The position numbers and the translations under genes were made by a program. Below are positions 9,559 through 20,124 of a stretch of DNA of 64,000 bases, piece by piece (the first letter of the stretch is position 1; each line of letters begins with the position of its first letter). The DNA is from Arthrobacter sp. ATA002. GTDB taxonomy: Bacteria > Actinomycetota > Actinomycetes > Actinomycetales > Micrococcaceae. The stretch is from NCBI RefSeq assembly GCF_026898095.1, contig NZ_CP114015.1, positions 2,728,001 through 2,792,000 on the forward strand, read 5' to 3'. The notes below the pieces were generated by a model. It worked only from the letters and a program-made list of their open reading frames with translations, ran no database searches and was not told the DNA's origin.

Positions 9559-10035
9559 ATGGCTCACATCTACCCCCAGCGCAGAAGCCACGCCTACGAT
9601 GGATCACTTGTGGTCTTTCTCATCGGTATGCGGATCAATAAACCTTGGCGACCGAACCTTTGGCTTCCGGCCTTCACGGCCATGCCCCGCATGCTCGCCG
9701 AGCTTTCCTCCGATCCGGAGTCCGGACTGTTGGGCTACCGGATGACGGTTGGTTCAGGCGGGCCATTGGTCATCCAGTACTGGAAAAGCACAGAGCAGCT
9801 CTATGACTACGCGTCGCAGCCGAACGCCGAGCACCGGCCCGCGTGGGCCGCCTTCAACCGGGCTGCCCGCAAGGCACCCGGCAGTGTGGGGATTTGGCAC
9901 GAGACATACGTAGTGGACCGGGCTGAATCCATGTACGTCGGAATGCCGACCACGGGGCTGGCCAAGGTCACCGGAGTGCAGGACGCCGCCTTCGGCAGCC
10001 GGGCCGCAGAGCGGCTGGGGCCGGCGGCGGCATAG
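9559..10035 (+). CDS. DUF4188 (monooxygenase-like ferredoxin-fold) protein
   Basis: This 158-residue cytoplasmic protein resembles the DUF4188 family, which is distantly related to small haem or antibiotic monooxygenases of the dimeric alpha-beta barrel fold: VVFLIGMRINKPWRPNLWLPAFTAMPRML, then LVIQYWKSTEQLYDYA and WAAFNRAARKAPGSVGIWHETYVV. The ATG has a good ribosome binding site (GGAGGGAG). The biochemical activity of the family is not established. Divergent linkage to a MerR regulator suggests it is induced by a small molecule. Confidence 0.8.
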   Translation: MAHIYPQRRSHAYDGSLVVFLIGMRINKPWRPNLWLPAFTAMPRMLAELSSDPESGLLGYRMTVGSGGPLVIQYWKSTEQLYDYASQPNAEHRPAWAAFNRAARKAPGSVGIWHETYVVDRAESMYVGMPTTGLAKVTGVQDAAFGSRAAERLGPAAA

Positions 10036-10080
10036 TTCCGGCGCCGGTTCCCACGCTGTGTTGCCCTGCGGGGGGGACGT

Positions 10081-10107
10081 GGTCCCGCCGGACCCACCGG
10101 CGGGACC
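10081..10107. terminator. Strong hairpin between convergent genes
   Basis: Perfect 11-base arms GGTCCCGCCGG (10081-10091) and CCGGCGGGACC (10097-10107) enclose the loop ACCCA. It sits between the convergent stops at 10035 and 10137. There is no T tract on either side, which is common for hairpin terminators of high-GC actinobacteria. Confidence 0.6.
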
Positions 10108-10136
10108 GCGCCCCGGGTGGGAACACGTGCCGCTAC

Positions 10137-10625
10137 TCACGAAAAGACGACGCTGGCAACACTCTCGTTGTCGGACGCCAGGGTGATGGCGACGTCGAAG
10201 GTGCGGCCGGCGAGCACTTCCGGCATCCAGTGCGCCGAGTCAGGCCACATCTGCGCGTAAGGAACGTCCCCTACCGGATACCAGGCAGGAATGATTTCGG
10301 CCGACGGTGCGGGCTCGCCTTCCCAGGTCCGGGTCCGGTAGACAACCGTGGACATGTCCCAGTCCGGGCGGGCCGGGAACATAAACTCAACGGTCCCGGC
10401 CTGCTCCAGATCCGTTTCCGCCACGACAACCCCGGATTCTTCAAAGACTTCCCGCACGGCTGCCTGGGCCGGGGTCTCCCCCGGTTCCACATGACCGCCA
10501 AGAGTGACAATCCGGCCGATGCCGAACCCGGTCTGCTTCAGGCCCAACAGGACTTCCGTGCTTTCCACAGTTTCGCGGATCAGGAAACACAGGACCACGG
10601 GGACGGCTTGGGATGGCTGGAGCAT
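10137..10625 (-). CDS. NUDIX hydrolase, MTH1-like
   Basis: This 162-residue NUDIX protein carries the full Nudix box from GGHVEPGETPAQAAVREVFEESGV, which coordinates Mg2+ and cleaves nucleoside diphosphate-X bonds. The segment GLKQTGFGIGRIVTLGG upstream of the box resembles the MTH1/8-oxo-dGTP diphosphatase subgroup, and WYPVGDVPYAQMWPDS is the usual late loop. The likely role is nucleotide-pool cleaning. It stands alone, convergent with the DUF4188 gene and divergent from the channel gene. Confidence 0.82.
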   Translation of the reverse strand: MLQPSQAVPVVLCFLIRETVESTEVLLGLKQTGFGIGRIVTLGGHVEPGETPAQAAVREVFEESGVVVAETDLEQAGTVEFMFPARPDWDMSTVVYRTRTWEGEPAPSAEIIPAWYPVGDVPYAQMWPDSAHWMPEVLAGRTFDVAITLASDNESVASVVFS

Positions 10626-10764
10626 CTCCTCAATCTACCCCGCGGCTCCTGTTCCGGCTGCAGCCGGACTGCTGGCCGGGCAGACCGGACCCACCGCAGC
10701 GCTCCGCACCGGGCAGCCGTTCTGTGGGATGATCCGTGGCAACCTACGGCGGAGGTGGTGTCCG

Positions 10765-11427
10765 GTGAGCAGCAGCCAATCGTTTGACCGCAGTTCGGTC
10801 GAATATGGGCGGGGCGTCTCCTTTTTTGACGCCATCTACGGATTCGCCATCACCCTGCTGGTTACCAACGTCGACCTTCCGGCGGCGGAGGCCTGGCAAA
10901 GCCCTGCCGGCGTCTGGAACTCCGGAATCGTCGGCCAGCTGTTCGGTTTCCTGCTCAGTTTCGTGGTGATTGCGACCTTCTGGCGGGTGAACTTCCGGTA
11001 CATGTCGGCCGTAACCCGGATGAGCCCGCGGATTGTCATTTGGAACATCACCGCGAGCTTTTTCATCATCCTGCTTCCCTTCAGCACACAGGGAACCAGT
11101 GACCCGGCAACCGCGGGACTCCCCCTGCCAACTGCCCTCTACGCGCTCAATATCGCTCTCGCCTCACTGTCCCAGACTCTCCTCTACCTGAGCGCGAGGA
11201 AGCACGGACAAATCCCCTCCATGCAAAGAACCGGGCCCGCCCAAACCCTGTTGCATCTGACAGTGCCGGCCGTCTTCCTGGCCTCGATCCCGGTAATTTT
11301 CCTGGCCGGGCCGGTTCCCGGACGACTGGTATGGGCCATCCTGGTAATTGCCAGTCCGGTGGCGGGCAGATATATTGTCCCGGCAGAGCCGCCGCCGGCC
11401 GGTACAGCGGCTGCGCAAGGCAGCTGA
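10765..11427 (+). CDS. TMEM175/DUF1211-family potassium channel-like membrane protein
   Basis: The protein has about 220 residues and roughly six hydrophobic segments. Its first helix FFDAIYGFAITLLVT corresponds to the FSDGVFAIAITLL signature of the TMEM175/DUF1211 family, whose bacterial members are potassium-permeable channels built from six-helix subunits. The conserved first position is Phe-Phe-Asp here instead of Phe-Ser-Asp, so pore properties may differ. GTG 10765 is chosen because a ribosome binding site (GGAGGTG) precedes it; upstream sequence in this frame is unlike the family. Confidence 0.78.
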   Translation: MSSSQSFDRSSVEYGRGVSFFDAIYGFAITLLVTNVDLPAAEAWQSPAGVWNSGIVGQLFGFLLSFVVIATFWRVNFRYMSAVTRMSPRIVIWNITASFFIILLPFSTQGTSDPATAGLPLPTALYALNIALASLSQTLLYLSARKHGQIPSMQRTGPAQTLLHLTVPAVFLASIPVIFLAGPVPGRLVWAILVIASPVAGRYIVPAEPPPAGTAAAQGS

Positions 11428-11443
11428 TCCGAAAGGCACCCGT

Positions 11444-11469
11444 GCGGAGCGCCTGCGGCAACGCTCCGC
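11444..11469. terminator. Hairpin between channel gene and xerD
   Basis: Arms GCGGAGCG (11444-11451) and CGCTCCGC (11462-11469) with a 10-base loop lie between the two convergent stops. This is a GC-only stem without a T tract and a plausible bidirectional terminator. Confidence 0.4.
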
Positions 11470-11489
11470 GGTACGGACGGGCGGAGCGC

Positions 11490-12805
11490 CTACAGCGCGC
11501 GGGGGTGCGCGGCGGCGTAAACCTCGCGCAGGGTTTCAGCGGTCACCAGTGTGTACACCTGGGTGGTGGTCACCGAGGCATGCCCCAGCAGCTCCTGGAC
11601 CACCCGGACATCGGCCCCGCCCTCGAGCAGGTGGGTGGCAAAGGAGTGCCGCAGCGTATGCGGAGATACGTCCCGGCCGATCTGGGCCTTTTCGGCAGCA
11701 TTTTTCAGGATCGTCCACGCGCTCTGCCGGCTCAGCCGGCCGCCGCGGGCGTTCAGGAACAGCGCGGGAGTCCCCTTGCCCTTCACGGACGCCGCCGGCC
11801 GGCCGCGGACCAGATACTCGTCCAGGGCGCGGGCGGCATAGGACCCCAGCGGCACCAGGCGTTCCTTGGAGCCCTTGCCGAACAGCCGGACGACGTCGGG
11901 CCCGTTGGCCGGAATACGCTCCAGGGACAGGTCATCAATGTCCAGGCCGACGGCCTCGCTAATGCGCGCACCCGTGGAGTACAGGAACTCGAGCAGAGCA
12001 CGGTCACGCAGTCCGGTGGGGGTCTCGGTGTTGACCGCTTCAAGGATCCGGGTGACTTCGTTGACGCTGATGGCTTTGGGCAGCCGCTTGCCAGGCAGCG
12101 GCGGATGGACGTCTGCGGCCGGGTCAGCGGTGGTGAGGCCTTCCAGGGCCCAGAACTTATGCAGCCCGCGTACCGCGACGACGGTGCGCGCCGCCGACCG
12201 CACGCTCAGTGCGGAGGCGCCGTCGGATCCTTCGACGATGGACTGCGCAAAGGCGGTGACATCGTGCCGGGAAATGCGGGCCACATCCTCCACACCGCGG
12301 GTGGCGAGGAAACGGGCGTAACGCAGCAGGTCCCGGCGGTAGGCGTCCAGGGTGTTGACGGCCAGACCCCGTTCCACGGCCATGTGCTGCAGGTAACCGC
12401 CGATGGCGCGTCCGACGGCGGTGGCGCGCAGCTCATCGGCGGCGGACGGACCCTTGGTCGCCGGAGCCTTGGTCGCCGGAGCCTTGCCGGCTGCCGCAGG
12501 AGCTTTATCCGAGGCAGCGGGCGCCCGGGGTCTGCCGGGTTTTCCGCCGCGGCGGCCTGGCCCCCGGCTCCCGGAACAGTTCCACCGCCGCCTGATTGGC
12601 CGGTGGCTTTGTCTTCGGCCAGTGCGGCCCGCAGCAGTTCGGCCGGAGAATCGAGCCGAAGGGTTTTGTTCAGCGGGGAGAAATCGAACGCCACCGTGTC
12701 ATTGAACGGCGCGTTGGAGGGGGCCTCCGGCGCCGCAGTACCGGGGTGTACCGGGGGCACCGGTGCAGGAGAGTGTCCGCCGGCAGGTAGATCGGAGGCG
12801 GCCAT
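11490..12805 (-). CDS. xerD: Tyrosine recombinase XerD, frameshifted, with long N-terminal extension
   Basis: XerD and XerC resolve chromosome dimers at dif. The C-terminal catalytic domain is complete: Arg in [12 protein letters not shown], Lys in [37 protein letters not shown] with the nucleophilic Tyr. The core-binding domain begins near [29 protein letters not shown], so the ATG at 12383 is inside the domain and cannot be the true start. No start codon exists in that frame upstream. The frame beginning [10 protein letters not shown] (ATG 12805) runs into it if one base is restored near 12530-12580, giving about 438 residues with an Ala/Pro/Lys-rich extension. It follows the NUDIX gene, as in other actinobacteria. 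Confidence 0.82.
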
Positions 12806-12819
12806 AGCGGTCTGCGGTC

Positions 12820-13488
12820 CTAAAGAACGGGGCCCTGGGGCCAGGTTGAGTGCTGGGAGTGGTGTTCGGGCCAGGGGGCGTCGCCCGGCCGCAGGTTCGT
12901 GAACCCCGAGGGACGTGCGGCCGCCGCAGCGAGCACGCCGGCCACCGCGGAGGGGCTGTGCATCCGGCCGTCCAGAGCCGCCTGCACGGCATCGTCCAGG
13001 TCCACCCACATGGTGCGGATTTCCGCTTCCTCATGGGTGCGCACGTGGCGGTCCGCTTCGGGAACCTCGGTAATCCCCCGGGCCAGGTAAATGCGCAGGG
13101 CTTCGCGGGACGAACCGGGTGACAGGAACAGGTCGGTGAGGACGTTCCATTCACTCGCCTGGATGTCGGCCTCCTCGGCCAGTTCCCGGGCGGCGCCGAC
13201 CTGGAAGTCTTCGCCGTCGATGTCCAGCAGTCCGGCAGGGATCTCCCACAGGGTCATCCGCACCGGGTGCCGGTACTGGTTGATCAGCAGCACCTGGCCC
13301 GCGTCGTTCAGGGCCAGGATAGCCACCGCCCCCGGGTGGCGGATGTAGTCGCGGACCAGGGGTTCGCCGTCGTCGGTCAGCTGGAACTTGTCGCTGACCA
13401 CATCCCAGACCCGCCCGGTGTATTCCACGGAGGAACTCAGCAGGCGGCGGGGACTCTGTTCGTCGGCGAACCCTCTGGTCTCGCTCAT
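12820..13488 (-). CDS. NUDIX hydrolase, ADP-ribose pyrophosphatase type
   Basis: This 222-residue protein has the ADP-ribose pyrophosphatase layout: VRHPGAVAILALND-type strand (here IRHPGAVAILALND), VLLINQYRHPVRMTLWEIPAGLLDIDGE, then the Nudix box ending AARELAEEADIQA, and the late LARGITEVPE segment. It probably cleaves ADP-ribose to AMP and ribose 5-phosphate. It lies 6 bases after pyrG and 14 bases before the xerD extension, matching the conserved pyrG-NUDIX-xerD order. Confidence 0.87.
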   Translation of the reverse strand: MSETRGFADEQSPRRLLSSSVEYTGRVWDVVSDKFQLTDDGEPLVRDYIRHPGAVAILALNDAGQVLLINQYRHPVRMTLWEIPAGLLDIDGEDFQVGAARELAEEADIQASEWNVLTDLFLSPGSSREALRIYLARGITEVPEADRHVRTHEEAEIRTMWVDLDDAVQAALDGRMHSPSAVAGVLAAAAARPSGFTNLRPGDAPWPEHHSQHSTWPQGPVL

Positions 13489-13494
13489 GGGGTG

Positions 13495-15204
<1,710 letters not shown>

Positions 15205-15219
15205 TTGGAATTCATCGGA

Positions 15220-16946
15220 CTATTCGTGCGGCGGGTGTCCCGCCGCGGCCAGGAGTTCGACGGCGTGTGCCCGGGCGGACTCGGAGTCCTCCTGGCCTGC
15301 GAGCATCCTGGCAAGTTCCTTGACCCGCTCGGCATCATCCAGGACAGTGACATCGCTGGCGGTGACGCCGCTTCCATCATCCCCCGTCTCCGACATCTTG
15401 ATGACCCGGATGTGATGATCGGCAAACGCTGCCACCTGCGGCAGGTGGGTCACCACGATGACCTGCACGTGCTGGGCCAGCATGGCCAGCCGGCGGCCGA
15501 TCTCAACGGCTGCCTTGCCGCCGACGCCGGAGTCGACCTCGTCGAAAATGAAGGTGGGTACCGGATCAACCGCGGCCAAGACAACTTCAATGGCCAGCAT
15601 CACACGGGAGAGTTCGCCGCCGGAGGCTCCCTTGCCCAGCGGCCGGGCCGGCGCTCCGGGGTGCGGCTGCAGGAGGAACGTAATCGCGTCGGCTCCGTGG
15701 ACGCTGAGCTCTTCGACGGGGGTGACGTCGATGAGCAGGTTGGCGTTGGCCATGGCCAGGGCGGAGAGCTCATCGCTGACCCGCCGGGCAAGGTCGACTG
15801 CCGCTTCCGTGCGCAGCTTGGTCAGCTCTGCCGCAGCCGTCATCAGGGACGCCTGGAGCTCGGTGATCTCCGCCTCCAGCGCCTCGATCCGGGAGCTGTC
15901 GTCCCCGAGTTCAGCCAACCGGATGCGGCTGGCGTCCGCCCAGGCCAGGACCTCGTCCACGGAGGGGGCAAACTTTCGGATGAGGGCGGAGATTTCCGCC
16001 CGGCGCGATTCCACCTCGGCCAGCCGTTCCGGGCCTTCGCCGTCCAGGGAAGCGCTGTAGCTGGCCAGCTCGGTGGCGATGTCGGCCAGGATGTAGCCCA
16101 CCTCAGCCAGCCGCTTCGCGGATTCAGCCAGGGCGGGGTCGTGCTCACCGGCGAGTTCCAGCTGCCGCTTGGCGCTGTCCACAAGGGAGGTGGCGTCGGA
16201 GCCGTCGGAAAAGTCACCGGCGATCAGGGCCTGATGGGCGCCCACCGCTGCGGTGCGCAGTTCCTCGAAGTTGTTCAGCCGGGTGGCCTCGGTCTTGAGG
16301 GTTTCGTCCTCCCCCGGCAGCAGCTCCAGGGCGTCGATCTCCTCCAGCGACGCCGCAAGGTATTCCGCTTCCCGGAGCCGTTCCCGGGCCTGGTCGCGCA
16401 GCGTGGACAGTTCCGTGACCGCCGCCCGCCAGCGTGCGTAATCGGTTTGGTAGGCGGACAGCGCCGCGGCCAGGGCCGGCCCGGCGTACTTGTCCAGGGC
16501 TTCACGCTGGGCCACGGTGCTCTTGAGCCGGAGCTGGTCCGACTGTCCGTGCACCGCCACCAGGTGCTGGCCGACTTCGGCCAGCACCCCGACCGGTGCG
16601 GAGCGTCCGCCCACGTGCGCACGGCTGCGCCCGGCGGCATTCACCGTGCGGGCCAGCATCAGCTCGGTCACGCCGTCGTACGTCTCCAGCTCCGCGCCTG
16701 CGTCTTCGGCGCGGGCCACTGCGGCGTTGTCCGGGGGCAGGCGAACCAGGGCTTCCGCCAGTGCCGCCTTGGCTCCGGTGCGGACGGCCCCGGCGTCGGT
16801 CCGGGCCCCCAGGAGCATGCCCAGAGCCGTGATGACCATCGTTTTCCCGCGCCGGTTTCACCGGTGACCACGGTGAACCCGGGACCGAGCTCCAGGGTGG
16901 CATCGGTGATGACGCCGAGGTCGCGGATGCGGATTTCTTCGATCAT
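15220..16946 (-). CDS. recN: DNA repair protein RecN, frameshifted
   Basis: This SMC-like ATPase acts in double-strand break repair. The N-terminal half-site MIEEIRIRDLGVITDATLEL leads to Walker A GETGAGK; the coiled-coil middle is rich in Glu, Ala, Leu and Arg; the signature KGASGGELSR and Walker B FIFDEVDSGVGG are near the C-terminus. The frame breaks right at Walker A: GGAAAACGATGG should be GGAAAAACGATGG (A run at 16842-16845 on the minus strand), which gives GAGKTMVITALGML and 575 residues. The start overlaps the nadK stop by four bases. Confidence 0.9.
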
Positions 16947-17917
16947 GCGTTCAGCCCTCCGCTCTCCGCCGTCCGGGGCGTGAGTTCCACGCTTCCCGAA
17001 AGCTCTCCCGCGCCGCCCACCGGGCCGCGCCAGCCCTGGGTGGGCAGCTGGAACTTGCGGACCAGCCGCTCCGAGAACGGCGTCGCATGTGTTCGGGCGA
17101 GGCGGACCGGAATCTCCGAGCGGGTCACTTCCACGCGTGCTCCCGGCGGCAGTTCCACGCTCCGCCGGCCGTCGCACCACAGCACGCCGGCGGCGTCGGT
17201 CCGGGTGAGGATTTCCACAGCCAGAATCGAAGTGGGCGCGACCACGAGCGGCCGGGCGAAGAGCGCATGGGCGCTGATCGGAGCGATGAGCAGGGCTTCA
17301 ACTTCGGGCCACACCACGGGGCCTCCGGCGGAGAAGGAGTACGCGGTGGATCCGGTGGGGGTGGCGAGGACCACGCCGTCACACCCGAAGGAACTGATCG
17401 GCCGGGCGTCCACCTCCACAACCACTTCGAGCATCCGCTGGCGGTCGGCCTTTTCAATGGCGGCCTCGTTCAGGGCCCAGGTGTGGGCGATCAACCGGTC
17501 CCCGAACCAGACCCGGACATCGATGGTCATGCGTTCTTCGACGGTGTAGGCGCGCTCCACTACCCAGTGCACTGTCTGTGCGAGGTCTGCGCGTTCGCTC
17601 TCCGCGAGGAAGCCAACGTGCCCGAGGTTCACCCCGAGCAGGGGCACGTCGGTGCCGCGGACCAGTTCCGCGGCACGCAGGATGGTGCCGTCTCCGCCCA
17701 GGACCATCACCAGGTCCACTCCGTCGAGTTCGACGTCTTCGGTCAGGATTTCGGTGGGCGCAGTCAGGACGCCGTATACGGCTTGGATGTCTTCCAGGTC
17801 CCGGCGGCGCATGACCGGGGTCAGTCCGGAGGCGTGCAGCTGAGTGCAGGCCTCCTGGGCGGCAGACATGGCAGCCTGCCGGCCGGTGTGGGCCAGCACA
17901 AGTATCCGTCTGCTCAT
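16943..17917 (-). CDS. nadK: NAD kinase
   Basis: It phosphorylates NAD+ to NADP+. The family hallmarks are the GGDG motif in VLGGDGTILRAAEL, NLGHVGFLAE, and the glycine/threonine-rich TPTGSTAYSFSAGGPVV. ATG 17917 begins MSRRILVLAHTGRQAAM, the typical Rossmann start; the upstream open sequence is antisense to nothing recognisable and is rejected as coding. The length is 324 residues. It sits between tlyA and recN, the conserved tlyA-nadK-recN order. Confidence 0.95.
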   Translation of the reverse strand: MSRRILVLAHTGRQAAMSAAQEACTQLHASGLTPVMRRRDLEDIQAVYGVLTAPTEILTEDVELDGVDLVMVLGGDGTILRAAELVRGTDVPLLGVNLGHVGFLAESERADLAQTVHWVVERAYTVEERMTIDVRVWFGDRLIAHTWALNEAAIEKADRQRMLEVVVEVDARPISSFGCDGVVLATPTGSTAYSFSAGGPVVWPEVEALLIAPISAHALFARPLVVAPTSILAVEILTRTDAAGVLWCDGRRSVELPPGARVEVTRSEIPVRLARTHATPFSERLVRKFQLPTQGWRGPVGGAGELSGSVELTPRTAESGGLNA

Positions 17918-17981
17918 GTCCGTAACATCCTCTTCCGCTCCCGGAGGAGCTGGTTGGAACCCCGCCGTCAGTGCTCTGTCG

Positions 17982-18875
17982 TCAGTCTCCCGCGGCCGCT
18001 TCCGCGGCGCCGGTTTCGCCTGTTTGGCGGTCCGCTGCGGGTTTCGGTCCGGCTCCATCAAACCCGCCAAAGGCCTCATCCACCAAACGGCGGGCTTCGG
18101 CCTGTGCATCACCGGCCGGCGTTCCGGACTCCGCGCCCGGCTCCGGCACGTGCAGCCAGAGGAAGAACTCAACGTTGCCGTTCTGGCCCGGCAGCGGGCT
18201 GCGGGCCAGGCCGGCGATGCGGAGATTTTCGGTCAGAGCCGACTCCACGACCCGGGCAACCGCCATCCGGTGCTTCTGCGGATCCAGGACGACGCCGGCC
18301 TTTTCCAGCTTCTCACGGCCCACCTCGAACTGTGGCTTGACCATGAGCAGCAGGCTTCCGCCCGGGCGCGTTGCTGCCGCCAGCGGAGCAAGCACCATGG
18401 TGAGTGAAATAAAGGATAGGTCGGCGACGGTCAGGTCCGCAGGTCCTCCGATCCGGCCGGGCTCCAGGTACCGGACGTTCAGTCCCTCGTGGACATCCAC
18501 GCGGGCGTCGGCGCGCAGTGTGTCCACCAGTTGTCCGTGTCCGACGTCGACGGCCACCACCTGCTTGGCGCCCCGCCGCAGGAGGACGTCGGTGAATCCC
18601 CCGGTGGATGCTCCGGCGTCCAGGCAGCGCAGCCCTTCAGGGCGAACCGCAGGAAAGGCGTCAAGGGCTCCGGCCAGCTTGTGGCCGGCGCGGCTAACGT
18701 AATCCGGAGCGCCGTCGTCGATCACCGAAAGTACATCTTCCGCACCGACGGTGGCCGAGGCTTTGCCCAGAGCGACGCCGGCCCGGAGGACCCGTCCCGC
18801 TGCGATCAGCTTGGCCGCGTGGGTCCTGGAACGGGCCAGTCCCCTGGTCACCAGTTCCTGGTCAAGTCTTGCCAC
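17982..18875 (-). CDS. tlyA: TlyA-family rRNA 2'-O-methyltransferase
   Basis: The protein has an N-terminal S4 RNA-binding domain (MARLDQELVTRGLARSRTHA to about residue 60) and an FtsJ-like SAM methyltransferase with the glycine motif LDAGASTGGFTDVLL and AVDVGHGQL. In mycobacteria TlyA methylates 16S and 23S rRNA and affects capreomycin sensitivity; whether this one also modifies 16S cannot be read from the sequence. The C-terminus has a short Ala/Glu-rich tail. It lies four bases after the small upstream gene. Confidence 0.92.
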   Translation of the reverse strand: MARLDQELVTRGLARSRTHAAKLIAAGRVLRAGVALGKASATVGAEDVLSVIDDGAPDYVSRAGHKLAGALDAFPAVRPEGLRCLDAGASTGGFTDVLLRRGAKQVVAVDVGHGQLVDTLRADARVDVHEGLNVRYLEPGRIGGPADLTVADLSFISLTMVLAPLAAATRPGGSLLLMVKPQFEVGREKLEKAGVVLDPQKHRMAVARVVESALTENLRIAGLARSPLPGQNGNVEFFLWLHVPEPGAESGTPAGDAQAEARRLVDEAFGGFDGAGPKPAADRQTGETGAAEAAAGD

Positions 18876-18879
18876 TTCT

Positions 18880-19086
18880 CTAGCGCTCCTCTGGCGGTTC
18901 GGTGTTCAGTTCAGCCAGCAGGCGGTCGTGGAGCGCGCTGTACATACTGTGATGCCCGGAGACGGGGGCCGCTGCCAGAGTGCGCAGCGGTGCCAGGGCG
19001 GCATTGACCGCAGGGTCCGCGGTTTCTGCCCGCGGCTCAGGCCAGCTGTGCCCGGCCGGACGCTGTTCGCCTGCGTTCTCAGTCAA
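18880..19086 (-). CDS. Small conserved actinobacterial protein
   Basis: This 68-residue acidic protein is read from TTG 19086, which has a strong purine-rich ribosome binding site (GGGAGGGCAG). It has no signal peptide or membrane helix; the second half (LAPLRTLAAAPVSGHHSMYSALHDRLLAELN) looks helical. A protein of similar size lies in the same place, between the HAD phosphatase and tlyA, in M. tuberculosis (Rv1693), which supports a real gene. The function is unknown. Confidence 0.7.
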   Translation of the reverse strand: MTENAGEQRPAGHSWPEPRAETADPAVNAALAPLRTLAAAPVSGHHSMYSALHDRLLAELNTEPPEER

Positions 19087-19122
19087 CCCGCTGCCCTCCC
19101 CTCTCCGACGTTTGCCACCAGC

Positions 19123-20120
19123 TTATCCGCCGGGGGTGACAGTCCAGTTGAGGGCGGGTGTAGTGGCTTTTTCCTCATCCGGGTGCGCGTTCCACCATGC
19201 TGCGCACGCCGCGCGCCAGCTGTCCAGGTTGCTGCTGTCTCCGGAAATCTCCACAGTGTCCCCGGAGACCCGGGCCGTGGAAGTTCCGCAGCTGTATCCG
19301 CCGTCCCGGGCCTCCACGGCCGGGTAGGGCGAGTACAGGGCGTCAAGGTCTGCCAGCAGATAGGTGGGCCGTTCCTGCGTGCGGGCGGCCAGGACGGTCT
19401 GGGGCGTGTCGACGCCGGTAAGCACCAACGCCGTTGCGAACCCGGCGTTATTGCCGCCGAGGATGTCGGTGTCCAAGCGGTCACCGACCACGAGCGGAGC
19501 GTCCGCCGCCAGATGCCGTGCGGCCGTGAGGAACAACGGGGCCTCGGGCTTGCCGGCCACCAGCGGTGTCCTCCCGGTGGCGGCCGCAACGGCAGCCACC
19601 AGCGTTCCGTTGCCCGGGGCGATCCCCCGCGCCTGCGGAATGGACATGTCGGTATTGGTGGCCACCCACACGGCGCCGCGCTCCACGGCAAAGGCGGCCT
19701 CCGCCAGGTCTTTCCAGCCCAGCCCGGGGTCGAACCCCTGGATGACGGCGTTGGGCCTGTCATCGGCGGAGTTCACGGGCACCAAGCCCTGTTCGCGGAC
19801 CTGGTCGGTCAGCCAGGCGCTTCCGGTCACCAGGACCGGGCGCCGGCAGGCACCTGCCCGGCCAGCAGTTCGGCACCGGCCTGCGCCGATCCAAACACGG
19901 TTTCCGCTGTTGCCGGGGCACCCAGCTCCTGTAAATGCGCTGCCACCGTTTCCGAGGAGCGCGATGCGTTGTTCGTGACGTATGCCAGCTGGACTCCGGC
20001 GCTTTCGAGGCGCTGCAGCGCCTCAACGGCTCCCGCAATGGCGTGCGGCCCGGCATACACGACGCCGTCGAGATCGGAAAGAACGGCGTCGTACCCGGCA
20101 ATCAGCGGTGTGTTCGCCAT
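19123..20120 (-). CDS. HAD-superfamily phosphatase (NagD-like, subclass IIA), frameshifted
   Basis: The N-terminal catalytic motif LSDLDGVVYAG and VTNNASRSS are followed by a cap domain and the C-terminal motif VVGDRLDTDILGGNNAG. This fits a type IIA HAD phosphatase (p-nitrophenylphosphatase/NagD group); the substrate cannot be inferred. The ATG at 20120 starts MANTPLIAGYDAVL. The frame breaks after GQVPAGAR; adding one G to CCCGGTCC (19836-19837 on the plus strand) restores VLVTGSAWLTDQ and gives 332 residues. The last part, ISGDSSNLDSWRAACAAWW, is an added C-terminal segment. Confidence 0.85.
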
Positions 20121-20124
20121 GGAG

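Noticed and set aside
18000-18340. Extension of NAD kinase upstream of ATG 17917
   Set aside because: The open frame upstream lies over the end of tlyA and does not resemble NadK; the Rossmann start MSRRILVLAH fits ATG 17917.
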